NCBI GenBank assembly: GCA_963807085.1
Contig: CAWEBB010000022.1
Coordinates: 62,001 to 126,000, forward strand
DNA length: 64,000 bases
Direction: 5' to 3'
Source of the DNA: JACKII01 sp963807085
GTDB lineage: Bacteria; Pseudomonadota; Alphaproteobacteria; Bin95
Made by a program: the position numbers and the translations under genes. This document shows positions 1 through 9,060 of the stretch, one piece after another; the first letter of the stretch is position 1, and every line of letters starts with the position of its first letter. Below the pieces are notes generated by a model. The model searched no databases. It was not told where the DNA came from and saw only the letters and a list, made by a program, of their open reading frames with translations.

Positions 1-175
1 CGCACCTGTGGGGCCATGCACCTTATATGTTTGCTCGTTACCGCGATATGAGAAGGCCGGGCCTGATCGTCAAGCCGCACACAACACGCAGCGTCACCAG
101 GTCATAGACACTGCGGCGCCAACCCATTATCGCTGCTCGCCAGATAGTTCGCACCTCAAGAGGATACCGTCGCCT
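1..175. other. Leader region upstream of the MaoC gene
   Basis: An open frame runs through this stretch into the MaoC gene, but its translation has no family character. A good ribosome-binding site (AAGAGGA, 158-164) sits before the ATG at 176. I therefore treat 1-175 as non-coding leader or the tail of something outside the window. Confidence 0.5.
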
Positions 176-631
176 ATGCACTATGTCGGCCTGGGGCTGC
201 ACTGGAACGATCTGGAAGCCGGCCAGAAGTTCCGCACCATCAACCGCACCATTACGGAAGCGGACCTGGTGAACTTCATCAACGCGACCGGCATGGTCGA
301 GATGATCTTCACCGACACGACCTATGCCGGCCAGGGCGCGATCCAGGGCGCGCGGCCGGTGCCGGGGGCGCTCTGCTACTGCTTTGCCGAGGGCTTGCTG
401 GTGCAGGCAACGATGCAGCACACGGGCCTCGCCATGCTGGAGGCGACCTTGAAAATGCTGGGTCCGACCAATGTCGGCGATACCATCCACGTGGAGGTCG
501 AAGTGCTGAGCGTGCGCCCGACCTCCAAGGGCAACCGCGGCATCGTCAAGACCAGGAACGATATCGTCAACCAAAAGGGCGAGACCGTCGCGACGTTCGA
601 GGCAACCCGCATGATGGCTGGCCGGGATTAG
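176..631 (+). CDS. MaoC-like hot-dog dehydratase
   Basis: A 151-residue single hot-dog-fold protein of the MaoC/(R)-specific enoyl-CoA hydratase type. Such proteins hydrate or dehydrate acyl-CoA or acyl-ACP thioesters in the cytoplasm. The N-terminal half reads LHWNDLEAGQKF followed by RTITEADLVNFINATG, the usual MaoC opening with the hydratase Asp/Asn region. The central segment around GARPVPGAL is the usual substrate-tunnel part. I chose ATG 176 because of the AAGAGGA site about 11 nt upstream and because MHYVGLGLHW is a natural start; the open frame further upstream looks meaningless. It lies 24 nt before an FAD oxidase and may be cotranscribed with it. The substrate cannot be inferred. 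Single-domain MaoC proteins are often annotated simply as 'MaoC family dehydratase'. Confidence 0.85.
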   Translation: MHYVGLGLHWNDLEAGQKFRTINRTITEADLVNFINATGMVEMIFTDTTYAGQGAIQGARPVPGALCYCFAEGLLVQATMQHTGLAMLEATLKMLGPTNVGDTIHVEVEVLSVRPTSKGNRGIVKTRNDIVNQKGETVATFEATRMMAGRD

Positions 632-655
632 CCCCATGGCGCGCCATCGCCGATC

Positions 656-1882
656 ATGACCGAAGTGGATGTCGCCGTCGTCGGTGCGGGCGCGGCCGGC
701 ATTGCCGCGGGCCGGGCGTTGCGTGCGGCCGGCGTGGGCTACGTAGTGCTGGAGGCCTCGGGCCGGGTGGGCGGGCGAGCGCTGACGGATCATTCGCTCG
801 GCTATCCCGTGGACATGGGCTGCACCTGGTTGCACTCCGCGGACGAAAACGTCCTGGCGGATGCGCCGCCGGAGACGTTCGGGCAGGATGAGGGGCCGTT
901 CCGGTTTTTCCTGGACGATCGAGAGCGTTGGGCGAGCGAGGCGGAGCAGGCCGACTGCCGCGCCTATCTCGACCGCTGCGAGGCGCGCCTGCGGGCGGCG
1001 GGTGCGCGGGGAGAGGATCCGGCCACCGCCATGATGCTGGATGAGCCCTCCCCCTATCGGCGGTATTTCGAGTGGTGGTGCGGCGCCTATACCAGTGTGC
1101 CGCCGGCCGAGGTGGGCGCGCTGGACTGGTACCGCTATCGCGACACCGGCAAGAACTGGACCATGCCCGGCGGTTACGGCCAGTGGATCGTGCGCCGGGC
1201 GGCGGGGCTTGCTCTCCGCTGCGAAAGCCCGGTGCTGGCGATCGACTATGGCGGGCCTCGCGTCCGGCTTTTGACGGCGAGCGGTGTGCTCAAGACCAAG
1301 GCGGTCATCCTGACCGGCTCGACCGGTGCGCTCCCTCGCATCCGGTTTGCGCCGGCGCTGCCGACCGGAAAGCAGGAGGCGCTGGCGCGGCTGCCGCTCG
1401 GCCGGGTGGACAAGGTGGCGTTGCGGGTCGACCGGCTCGATCCCGAATGGCTGAATGGGATCAGCGCCCTGGTCTCGGCCCAGATCGGACGGTTTGGCCG
1501 CCCGATTGCCGAGGCGTTCATCGATGCGGCAGCGGCCCGGGCATTGGAGCCGCTGGGCGAGGCTGCCCGGATCGACTTCGTGCTGGCACAATTTGCCGCC
1601 ATGTATGGCAGCGCTTTCCCGCGGCGGGTGAGGGCGGCGCGGGCCTCGTGCTGGGGTGTGACGCCTTGGGTCTGGGGTGGCTATGCCGCCATGACGCCAG
1701 GCGGCGGCGACCCCCGCCGCGTGCTGGCGGAGCCGGTGGCGGGTCGACTGTTCTTTGCGGGCGAGGCCACGCACGCGACTTTCTTCAGCACCGCGCACGG
1801 CGCCTGGGAGAGCGGCGAGCGCGCGGTGCGGGAAGCGCTGCAAAGTCTGTCCTGCCCAGCCGCCGCTTATACCGGTCCCTAA
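656..1882 (+). CDS. FAD-dependent amine oxidase family protein
   Basis: A 408-residue flavoprotein of the flavin monoamine oxidase family. It starts with a Rossmann dinucleotide-binding motif, VGAGAAGIAAGRAL (about residues 9-22), followed by the conserved Glu (VVLEASGRVGGRA) and the typical GCTWLH segment. The C-terminal FAD-binding signature is FFAGEATHATFFSTAHGAWESG, where the family places the flavin-contacting GE.TH residues. It probably oxidises a primary or secondary amine to an imine with H2O2 release; the substrate is unknown. It is shorter than many family members (about 450). No signal peptide is visible, so it should be cytoplasmic. It follows the MaoC gene closely. Confidence 0.85.
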   Translation: MTEVDVAVVGAGAAGIAAGRALRAAGVGYVVLEASGRVGGRALTDHSLGYPVDMGCTWLHSADENVLADAPPETFGQDEGPFRFFLDDRERWASEAEQADCRAYLDRCEARLRAAGARGEDPATAMMLDEPSPYRRYFEWWCGAYTSVPPAEVGALDWYRYRDTGKNWTMPGGYGQWIVRRAAGLALRCESPVLAIDYGGPRVRLLTASGVLKTKAVILTGSTGALPRIRFAPALPTGKQEALARLPLGRVDKVALRVDRLDPEWLNGISALVSAQIGRFGRPIAEAFIDAAAARALEPLGEAARIDFVLAQFAAMYGSAFPRRVRAARASCWGVTPWVWGGYAAMTPGGGDPRRVLAEPVAGRLFFAGEATHATFFSTAHGAWESGERAVREALQSLSCPAAAYTGP

Positions 1883-1967
1883 AGACGGCCTTGTTTTGCA
1901 GGCTTTTCTGACCGCGCCAACGGCGATAGGTTGGCGGCTAATGGTTAACCTTAACGAGGACAATACA

Positions 1968-2669
1968 ATGGGTGACTGGACGACGATCAAAGCGAACGAT
2001 GGCGGCGAATTCGGCCTGTATGTGGAGCGCCCGGCGAGCGGCGGCCCGGCCAGCGTCATCATCTGCATCCAGGAAATCTTTGGCGTGAACCACGCCATGC
2101 GGGACATCGCCAAGCTGTGGGCGGATAAGGGCTATATCGCCGTTTCGCCCGATCTGTTCTGGCGCCAGGAGCCGCGGGTGGACATCACCGATGCCACCGA
2201 CGAGGAATGGCAGAAGGCCTTCCAACTGTTCCAGGGCTTCGATGTGGACAAGGGCATCGAGGATCTGAAGGCGACCCTCAGCTATGCCCGCAGCATGGAT
2301 GGCGCCAGTGGAAAGGTTGGCAGCGTCGGTTTCTGCCTCGGCGGCAAGCTCGCCTATCTGATGGCGACCCGCAGCGACGCGGACGCCAATGTCGGCTACT
2401 ACGGCGTCGGCATAGAGGAACTGCTGGGCGAAGCGAGCAAGATCTCAAAGCCGCTGATGTTGCACATTGCTGAAGAAGACGGCTTTGTCTCGAAGGAAGC
2501 GCAGCAACAGGTCAAGGAAGGCTTGGCCGATAATCCCAACGTCACCATTCACAGCTATCCGGGCATGGACCATGCGTTCGCCCGCATCGGCGGCAAACCC
2601 TATAACAAGGAAAACGCCGACAAGGCGAACCAGCGCACCAGCGAACTGTTCGCCAACGCGCTTGCATAG
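1968..2669 (+). CDS. Dienelactone hydrolase family protein
   Basis: A 233-residue alpha/beta hydrolase of the dienelactone hydrolase family, whose members cleave lactone or ester bonds with a Cys-Asp-His triad. The nucleophile elbow is SVGFCLGGKLAY (Cys near residue 123), the Asp is in HIAEEDGFV and the His in GMDHAFAR. The conserved N-terminal QEIFGVN segment is present. I chose ATG 1968 because AACGAGGA precedes it by about 8 nt; ATG 1941 is an in-frame alternative. It is usually linked to chlorocatechol or aromatic breakdown, but no such pathway genes lie nearby, so the physiological substrate is open. It converges on the molybdopterin gene, 25 nt away. Confidence 0.88.
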   Translation: MGDWTTIKANDGGEFGLYVERPASGGPASVIICIQEIFGVNHAMRDIAKLWADKGYIAVSPDLFWRQEPRVDITDATDEEWQKAFQLFQGFDVDKGIEDLKATLSYARSMDGASGKVGSVGFCLGGKLAYLMATRSDADANVGYYGVGIEELLGEASKISKPLMLHIAEEDGFVSKEAQQQVKEGLADNPNVTIHSYPGMDHAFARIGGKPYNKENADKANQRTSELFANALA

Positions 2670-2694
2670 CCGGAGTGGGCGGGTTCAGGGGGCG

Positions 2695-5010
2695 TTACGC
2701 CTGTTTCGCGCGCTGAATGGCCCGCCAGACGCTCTCCGGCGTGGTCGGCATGTCAATATGCTCGACCCCGACCGGCTCCAGCGCGTCCAGCATGGCGTTG
2801 ATCACCGCCGGCGGCGCGCCGGTGGCTCCCGCCTCGCCGCAGCCCTTGACGCCGAGGGGGTTGGCGACGGTGGGCGTTTCCACCGGCACGAAGTCGAAGC
2901 TTGGGTAATCGCTCGCCCGCGGCAGATGATAGTCCATGTAGCTGCCGGAGAGCAGTTGCCCATCCTCGCCGAAAACACAACGCTCGAACAGGGCCTGGCC
3001 GATGCCCTGCGCGACGCCGCCATGCACCTGGCCGGCCAGCAGCAACGGGTTCAGCGCCCGGCCGAAATCGTGAACGATCGTATAAGCATCCAGGATGAAC
3101 GCCCCGGTTTCCGGGTCCACCTCCACTTCCGCGATATGCACGCCATAGGGGAAGGTGTGGTTTTGGGGTACGAACCGGTCAAAGCCGCCCAGGCCCGGCT
3201 CCTCGCCCGCCGGCAGGTTGGCAGGATCCTCGGCCAGCAGCGCCACCTCCCCCAGGCTCAGGCGCAGGTCGGTGCCGGTCACTGAGAAGGTTCCGCCCGA
3301 AAATTCGATATCGCTTTCGCCCGCCTCGAACTTTTGCGCGGCGATGCGCTTGGCCTTTTCGATGACCTTGTCCGACGCCCGCGCAATGGCGCCGCCGCCC
3401 ATGGGGATGGACCAGGAGCCGCCGGTGCCAGTGCCGGTTTCGACCTCGTCCGTATCCCCCTGGATGACGATCACGTCTTCCGGATCGACGCCCAGCCACT
3501 CGTTCACCACCTGCGCATAGCTGGTGCGATGTGCCTGGCCGTTGGTCTGGCTGCCGATGCGGACCTCGACCTTGCCGTCGGAGCGCACGTCAAGTTTGGC
3601 TGCCTCAGAGAGTGCCGGGCCGCCGCCGCAGCGCTCAATATAGAGGCACATTCCGATGCCGCGCAGCAGCCCCGCCGCCTTGCTGGCGCCGCGCCGTTCG
3701 GCAAAGCCTTTCCAATCGACCCGCTGCTTTGCCTGCTCCAGCAAGGATCCGAAATCCGCGCTTTCATAGGTGAGGCCCGTGGGCGTGGTGTAGGGAAACT
3801 GCTCCGGCCGAAGCGCGATGTGGGCGCGGTAGGCCGCCGGATCTTCGCCCAGATCGCGGGCCGCGCGGTCCACCAGCCGCTCGATCAGATAGGTGATCTC
3901 CGGCCGGCCCGCGCCGCGGTAGGCATCCACCGGCGCGGTGTTGGTGAAGGTGCCGGTCACCCGGATATAGACGTTCGGGATGCGATAGGCGTTCGGCGCC
4001 ATGTGCATGTTGGTGGGAGAAACGGCGCTGCCGTTGGCGTTGAAGCCGCCGAGGCCGGCATAGGTGCGCACGCGAAAGGCCAGGGGCTCGCCGGCCTCGT
4101 TCAGCGCCAGCTCGCCGGTGGTGACATTGTCCCGCCCGCCGGTGTCGGAGAGGAACGCCTCGCCGCGGTCTGCGACCCATTTGACCGGACGGCCCAGGTC
4201 CCGGGCCGCGTGCAATACCAGGCAATTTTCGGCGTAGAGCCCGTTCTTGCCGCCGAAGCCGCCGCCCACGTCGCCCACCAGCACCCGGACCTGGTCGCGC
4301 GGCACGCCGAACACTGTGTCGGCGATCTGCTCCTTCATGCGGTGGGGCATTTGCGTCGTTGCGTGCAGGATAAAGCGGCCGTCCTCGTACCGGCCGAGCG
4401 CTCCGCGCGTTTCGATCGCGTTCAGGATGACTCTGTTGTTGACCACATCCAGCCTCACCACGCGCGCGGCCTCGGCGAAGCCGGCATCGGTGGCAGCCTT
4501 TTCGCCCAGCTCGAACTCGAACGAGCGATTTTCCGGCGCGTCGTCCCAAAGCTGGGGCGCACCCGCCTCGGTCGCCTGTTTCGGGTCGGTGACGGCGGGC
4601 AGCGGCTCGTAGTCCACCTGGATCGCCTCGACGGCGTCGCGGGCCTGCGCGAGCGTTTCGGCCACTACGAACGCGACGCACTGGCCCGCATACAACACGC
4701 GCCCGCGCGCCAATACCGGTTGGCCGTGATGGTGAAATTCGGTGCCCTCGACCGTCTTCGGAAAGGTCAGGGTCGGAATGTCGCCCAGATGCGCCACGTC
4801 GTCCGGCGCATAGACCGCCAGCACGCCCGGCATTTCCTTGGCCGCCGTGGTGTCGAGGCCCAGGATTCTTGCATGGGCATAGGGGCTGCGCAGGGCGACA
4901 CCGTGGGCCATGCCGGCGAAGGACAGGTCGTCCAAAAACTGACCGCGGCCCGTCAGCAGGGCCGGATCCTCCAGCCGGAGCAGTGGTTGCGAGATGCCAA
5001 ATTGCGCCAT
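2695..5010 (-). CDS. Xanthine dehydrogenase-family molybdopterin-binding subunit (CoxL-like)
   Basis: A 771-residue large subunit of a molybdenum hydroxylase. It carries the N-terminal a/b hammerhead segment (RLEDPALLTGRGQFLDDL), the VGGGFGGKN Mo-cofactor loop, an AYRGAGRPE active-site loop and the C-terminal GCGEAGATGAPPA motif with the catalytic Glu. The AYRGAGR loop is the type found in form II CoxL-like and aldehyde-oxidase-like enzymes; true CO dehydrogenases carry AYXCSFR. CO oxidation is therefore unlikely. These enzymes normally need an FAD medium subunit and a 2Fe-2S small subunit, but neither is adjacent. The substrate is probably an aldehyde or N-heterocycle. The protein should be cytoplasmic. 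Confidence 0.9.
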   Translation of the reverse strand: MAQFGISQPLLRLEDPALLTGRGQFLDDLSFAGMAHGVALRSPYAHARILGLDTTAAKEMPGVLAVYAPDDVAHLGDIPTLTFPKTVEGTEFHHHGQPVLARGRVLYAGQCVAFVVAETLAQARDAVEAIQVDYEPLPAVTDPKQATEAGAPQLWDDAPENRSFEFELGEKAATDAGFAEAARVVRLDVVNNRVILNAIETRGALGRYEDGRFILHATTQMPHRMKEQIADTVFGVPRDQVRVLVGDVGGGFGGKNGLYAENCLVLHAARDLGRPVKWVADRGEAFLSDTGGRDNVTTGELALNEAGEPLAFRVRTYAGLGGFNANGSAVSPTNMHMAPNAYRIPNVYIRVTGTFTNTAPVDAYRGAGRPEITYLIERLVDRAARDLGEDPAAYRAHIALRPEQFPYTTPTGLTYESADFGSLLEQAKQRVDWKGFAERRGASKAAGLLRGIGMCLYIERCGGGPALSEAAKLDVRSDGKVEVRIGSQTNGQAHRTSYAQVVNEWLGVDPEDVIVIQGDTDEVETGTGTGGSWSIPMGGGAIARASDKVIEKAKRIAAQKFEAGESDIEFSGGTFSVTGTDLRLSLGEVALLAEDPANLPAGEEPGLGGFDRFVPQNHTFPYGVHIAEVEVDPETGAFILDAYTIVHDFGRALNPLLLAGQVHGGVAQGIGQALFERCVFGEDGQLLSGSYMDYHLPRASDYPSFDFVPVETPTVANPLGVKGCGEAGATGAPPAVINAMLDALEPVGVEHIDMPTTPESVWRAIQRAKQA

Positions 5011-5342
5011 GGGACGAAGCCTCCGTTATCGTGGCGCGCATTCCAGCACGACGGGGCGCTAACAGGAAGAGGGCCGTCTCGACTGGAGGGCCGCTCGGCC
5101 GGGCAAAGCCGGTGAAATTGGCACACATCCAGACACCATCAAGGCCCGCGAGGGTGGTAACTATCGGATTGCCGGGCCCGGCGAAGCGCTGTATGCACCT
5201 ATCGATAGTCAAACCGTTGGGAGCAATTGAATGATGGCCTGCAAGATGGATGAAGTAAAAGGTATAGACACTGGCAACGCGGCCAGGTTGCAGAGCATCC
5301 TTTCAATCCCCGCTTTCTGATTCCTTGACTTAGAAACAACCA
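5011..5342. other. Divergent intergenic region, molybdopterin gene / marC
   Basis: A gap of 332 bp between the start of the CoxL-like gene and the start of marC. No convincing open frame, RNA or strong repeat is visible. It must hold the promoters for both directions, but I could not single out -35/-10 pairs with confidence. Confidence 0.5.
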
Positions 5343-5975
5343 ATGAGCTCGCTGGTGGTCGAAGTAGTGGTCGAACAGTTGGTCACCTTATGGACCGTGA
5401 TCGACCCGATCGGCACGTTGCCGGTCTTCATCGCGGTGACGGCAGGCCTTTCCGCGCGGCAACAACGTAAAATCGCTGTCCGCTCAACGCTGATTTCGCT
5501 CGGTATTCTTGTGGGCTTTATCATCCTCGGGCAGATCATCCTGGAGGGTCTGAACATTTCGCTGGTCGCCTTTCAGATCGCCGGCGGCATGATCCTGTTC
5601 CTGTTCGCCCTTTCGATGATCTTTGGTGATTCCAAGCCGCAGTCCGACCTGAGCGCGCCGCGCGAGTTGAGCGACGTGGCCGTATTCCCGCTAGCCATGC
5701 CGTCCTTGGCCTCGCCCGGCGCCATGCTTGCCGTCGTGCTCCTCACCGACAATGACCGCTATTCCGTTGCACACCAAGCGATGACGGCGGCTGTGGTGGC
5801 GCTGGTGCTGGCGGCAGCGCTGCTGATCATGCTACTGGCGGCGCCGCTCTACCGGATAATGGGGATGGGTGGTGCTGCCATTGTCAGCCGCGTCATGGGG
5901 ATGTTCCTGGCGGCGGTTGCCACCGATAATGTGCTGGAGGCGTTTCAAAAGCTGGGCGTGCTGCCGCCCATCTGA
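5343..5975 (+). CDS. MarC family integral membrane protein
   Basis: A 210-residue inner-membrane protein of the MarC (UPF0056) family with about six hydrophobic helices. The family hallmark WTVIDPIGTLPVFIAVT lies near residues 17-33, and a second conserved segment, VAVFPLAMPSLASPGAM, lies near 115. Family members were once linked to multiple antibiotic resistance, but their transport role is not established. ATG 5343 is the only sensible start. It is a stand-alone gene between the molybdopterin subunit and a convergent CoA-transferase. Confidence 0.88.
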   Translation: MSSLVVEVVVEQLVTLWTVIDPIGTLPVFIAVTAGLSARQQRKIAVRSTLISLGILVGFIILGQIILEGLNISLVAFQIAGGMILFLFALSMIFGDSKPQSDLSAPRELSDVAVFPLAMPSLASPGAMLAVVLLTDNDRYSVAHQAMTAAVVALVLAAALLIMLLAAPLYRIMGMGGAAIVSRVMGMFLAAVATDNVLEAFQKLGVLPPI

Positions 5976-5994
5976 TCCGGCCTTCTGCCGCCGA

Positions 5995-7197
5995 TTACGT
6001 TGGCCCGGCCACGACCTTTTCGTCGTGCAGGCGCCCGATGGCGGCGGCGTCCAACCCCAATATTTCTGCGAGGATTTCGTCCGTATGCTGCCCCAGGCGC
6101 GGGGCAGGCCGGGGCTCCATGCGCCGAAGCTCTGCGAAATCGAACGGGGAGCCCGGCACCGGATAGACGCCAACTCCCGGCTGATCGATCATGGAAAACA
6201 TCGGGTGGCTCGCGGTCGTCGCGGCCATTTCCTTGAACGTCCGGTACGGTCCCCACAGCGCGCCGCTAGTGTCCAGCGCTTCGGCAACAACGGAGAATGG
6301 CCGCGCGCCGATCCAGTCTTGCAACAGTTTGGCAAGCAGGTTCCGTGCCTTGTACCGGTCTGCTTCGGCCAGCAGATCCACGCCTTCGGCCTGCTCCAGA
6401 TGGGCGAGGGCTTCCTTGCCGATCAACGACCGCACGGCGACCACGTGCCGGGTGGTGAACATGCAGACCATCACATAATGGCCATCGGCGGAGCGGAAGC
6501 TGCGGCCGAAGGTGCCGAAGATGTGGTTGCCGATCCGCTCGCGCTCTTGTTCCAGCAGCGCGCCTTCCGCCACATAGCCCATCGCCGCCGTTGCCGCCAG
6601 CGCGACATCATAGAGCGAGAGTTTCAGCCAGCTTCCCCGGCCTGTCCGCGAACGCCGCCGCTCGGCCGCCAGCAGGCCGGTGGAAATGCTGAGTGCCGCC
6701 GCGATGTCCCAGGCGGGCAGTACGTTGTTGACAGGGCCTTCCAGACCCTCCGGGCCGGTGACCATGGGGAAGCCCATGCCGGCATTGACCGTGTAGTCGA
6801 CCTGAGACTGGCCATCGCGCGTGCCGCTAAGGCTGACCATGATCATGTCGGCGCGCCTGGCGCTGAGATTTTCGTAGCTGTTCCAGCCGCGCACCGGCAG
6901 GTTGGTGATGAACAGGCCCGCGTCCGGTCCGGGTGCGGTCACCAGGGCCTGCAACAGTTCCTGGCCCTCGGGCTTGCGCACATCGACCGCGAACGAGCGT
7001 TTGCCCTTGTTCAAGCTGGTCCAATAAAGGCTCGCGCCATCCGCCGTGACCGGCCAGCGCGCGCCGTCCAGCGCGCCGCCGATATCGTCGAAACGGATGA
7101 CGTCGGCCCCCAACTGAGAAAGGGTCATGCCGCCCATGGGTGCCGCGACAAATGCCGATCCCTCTACGATCCGCATGCCGGCCAACAAGTCATACAT
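5995..7197 (-). CDS. CaiB/BaiF-type class III CoA transferase
   Basis: A 400-residue family III CoA transferase, which moves CoA between acyl-CoA and a free carboxylic acid through an aspartyl-CoA anhydride. The typical N-terminus LLAGMRIVEGSAFVAAPMGGMTLSQLGADVIRFD is present, as is the SLNKGKRSFAVD segment. The catalytic region around VSLSGTRDGQSQVDYTVNAGMG differs from the usual LSGFG.DGP wording but aligns in position. I chose MYDLLAG at 7197 because AAGAGG lies about 10 nt upstream; the open frame extends 50 residues further without family similarity. It is divergently placed 92 nt from the M81 gene. The substrate pair is unknown. Confidence 0.82.
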   Translation of the reverse strand: MYDLLAGMRIVEGSAFVAAPMGGMTLSQLGADVIRFDDIGGALDGARWPVTADGASLYWTSLNKGKRSFAVDVRKPEGQELLQALVTAPGPDAGLFITNLPVRGWNSYENLSARRADMIMVSLSGTRDGQSQVDYTVNAGMGFPMVTGPEGLEGPVNNVLPAWDIAAALSISTGLLAAERRRSRTGRGSWLKLSLYDVALAATAAMGYVAEGALLEQERERIGNHIFGTFGRSFRSADGHYVMVCMFTTRHVVAVRSLIGKEALAHLEQAEGVDLLAEADRYKARNLLAKLLQDWIGARPFSVVAEALDTSGALWGPYRTFKEMAATTASHPMFSMIDQPGVGVYPVPGSPFDFAELRRMEPRPAPRLGQHTDEILAEILGLDAAAIGRLHDEKVVAGPT

Positions 7198-7289
7198 GCG
7201 TAGATGGCCTCTTGCGCTTAGTTGTTGGCTAGTCTTGTACAGTGCGGCTAATCTATCTACCAGCACCCCCAAATATCGGTACAGATGGA

Positions 7290-8801
7290 ATGACTCGACC
7301 AAGAATTGCGCTGCTGGGCCTGTTTCTGGAGGCCAACGAATTTGCACCGGTTAGCACGGAGCAAGATTTCAGGGCGTCGTGCTACCTGGAGGGGCAAGAG
7401 ATCCTGGACGAGGCGGCAAAGCCGGCCCCGGCAATGCCCGCCGAAATTCCGGGCTTCATGGCCGCCATGGACGAGGCAGGCCCGTGGACACCCTTGCCCG
7501 TTCTGGTGACGGGGACCGAGCCGGGCGGGCCCGCAGATGCCCGTTTCGTAGCGGAAACGCTGGCCAAAATGCGGGCGATGTTGACGGCGGCACTGCCCCT
7601 CGATGCCGTCTATCTGGCCAACCACGGCGCCATGACGGCGACCGAAAGCACCGACCCGGACGGCGCCTTTTACGCCATGGCGCGCGAGGTGGTGGGGCCG
7701 GACGTGCCGGTGGTCGCCACGGTCGACCTGCACGCCAACATCTCCGAGCGCATGGTGGAAAGCACGGACGCGATCATCAGCTACCGCACCAACCCCCACG
7801 TGGATCAGCGCGAACGGGCGGCCGAAGCGGCAGGGCTCATCCGCCGGCTGCTGGCCGGAGAGAAGCTCGCCAAGACCTTTATCCGCATGCCGATCGTGGC
7901 ACCCAGCGTTCGCCTGTTGACCGCGAGCGGCCCCTATGCCGACCTGATCGATGCGGGCCAGGCAGCGAAGGCGCAAATGGGCGTCGATGTGGTCTCGGTC
8001 ATTGGCGGGTTTGCTTGGGGCGACACGCCGGAAAACGGCCTGGCAATCCTGACCTATGCCAAAAGCGCCAATGCCGGGCGGGAATTGGCAAACCGGCTGG
8101 CAGAGCAAGCCTGGGCCGAGCGGGAACGGTTCAACCTGACCCTGACCAGCCTGGAGGACGCGGTCGCCGCAGCCAAGGCCCGGCAAGCAGACATGGCCCT
8201 GCCACCCCTCTGCATCGCCGATGTCGCGGACAATCCGGGCGGCGGCGGCCGGGGCAACACCACGGACGTGCTGGAAGCGTTGATGGAGGCAGAGGTTTCG
8301 GGCGTGCTGCTCGGCCTGTTCGTCGATCCGGCGGTCGCGGCCGAGTGTCATGAGGCGGGGACCGGCGCTCGCATCGACGTGCGGTTCAACAAGAACAATG
8401 CCGACGAGCATGGCCGCGCCGTTGAAGCCCAAATCGAGGTCCTGGGCCTTTCTGATGGATTTATTGCCGGCCGGCGCGGCATTGCCGCCGGCCGCACCTC
8501 AAAGCTTGGCTCGAGCGCCTGCGTCCGGCTGGGCGGCATTACCATGGTCGTGGCGTCCCGGCAAATCCAGGCGGCAGACCCCGCCTATTTCGAGGCTTTC
8601 GGCCTGGACATCGCCGCGTTCCGCACCGTGGTTCTGAAAAGCCGCGGCCACTTTCGCGCCGGCTTCGATGAGTTTTTCACGCCTGCGCAGATCATCGAAG
8701 TGGATGCGCTGGGATTGACCAATCCTGTGCTGGCACGCTTCCCCTTTAAGCGGCTGCCGCGGCCGGTCTACCCTTTGGATCCCGACACGGCATGGGGCTG
8801 A
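7290..8801 (+). CDS. M81 family metallopeptidase (MlrC-like)
   Basis: A 503-residue protein of the MlrC/M81 family, named after a microcystin-degrading protein of Sphingomonas. The N-terminal DUF1485/M81 domain carries RIALLGLFLEANEFAP, the AVYLANHGAM segment and VATVDLHANISERMV, whose Asp and His are expected metal ligands. The C-terminal MlrC_C domain includes DVADNPGGGGRGNTTDVLEAL. Most environmental members have no known link to microcystin; a role in peptide or amide catabolism is inferred. The start at 7290 gives the natural MTRPRIALLG, though its ribosome-binding site is weak. It is divergent from the CoA transferase. Confidence 0.88.
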   Translation: MTRPRIALLGLFLEANEFAPVSTEQDFRASCYLEGQEILDEAAKPAPAMPAEIPGFMAAMDEAGPWTPLPVLVTGTEPGGPADARFVAETLAKMRAMLTAALPLDAVYLANHGAMTATESTDPDGAFYAMAREVVGPDVPVVATVDLHANISERMVESTDAIISYRTNPHVDQRERAAEAAGLIRRLLAGEKLAKTFIRMPIVAPSVRLLTASGPYADLIDAGQAAKAQMGVDVVSVIGGFAWGDTPENGLAILTYAKSANAGRELANRLAEQAWAERERFNLTLTSLEDAVAAAKARQADMALPPLCIADVADNPGGGGRGNTTDVLEALMEAEVSGVLLGLFVDPAVAAECHEAGTGARIDVRFNKNNADEHGRAVEAQIEVLGLSDGFIAGRRGIAAGRTSKLGSSACVRLGGITMVVASRQIQAADPAYFEAFGLDIAAFRTVVLKSRGHFRAGFDEFFTPAQIIEVDALGLTNPVLARFPFKRLPRPVYPLDPDTAWG

Positions 8802-9060
8802 CGTGTAAAATGAGGAGGGCGTTGCAATAATTAGTTGCAATTTTCTGGAAAAATCGCTGAAATGGAGAGATAAGAGCCAAAATAGGACGTGCTGACCGAT
8901 GGTGTGCAGCAGTTTTGTTGAGCACCAGAGGGTAGCACGCGGCTCATGGGGCACGGCTTGTCCGTTAAACCGCGGCGAAGTCAAGAGAGAGCCTCCTGCG
9001 CTCTGCGCAGCAGAACTATGGCGGCCTCTTCTCAGGGGCCGCCATTCTGTTTCTCTGCAG
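8802..9060. other. Convergent intergenic region with hairpins
   Basis: A gap of 259 bp between two convergent genes, with no credible coding frame. It holds a repeated octamer GTTGCAAT at 8821-8828 and 8834-8841; the inner TTGCAA units form a small hairpin followed by TTTT (8841-8844). A much stronger hairpin lies at 9018-9045. The stretch between them could be the body of a small RNA, but no promoter is clear. Confidence 0.4.
9018..9045 (+). terminator. Candidate intrinsic terminator
   Basis: ATGGCGGCC (9018-9026) pairs perfectly with GGCCGCCAT (9037-9045) across a 10-nt loop and is followed on the plus strand by TTCTGTTT. It lies 216 nt after the M81 stop, so it may end that transcript or an unannotated small RNA. 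There is no T tract in the minus direction. Confidence 0.5.

Noticed and set aside
38..2113. A 691-codon open frame on the minus strand across the MaoC and amine-oxidase genes
   Set aside because: The plus-strand genes have clear family motifs; the antisense translation is Arg/Pro/His-rich and meaningless, as usual in GC-rich DNA.
3334..5115. A 593-codon open frame antisense to the molybdopterin subunit
   Set aside because: No family features; the minus-strand gene has intact catalytic motifs along its whole length.
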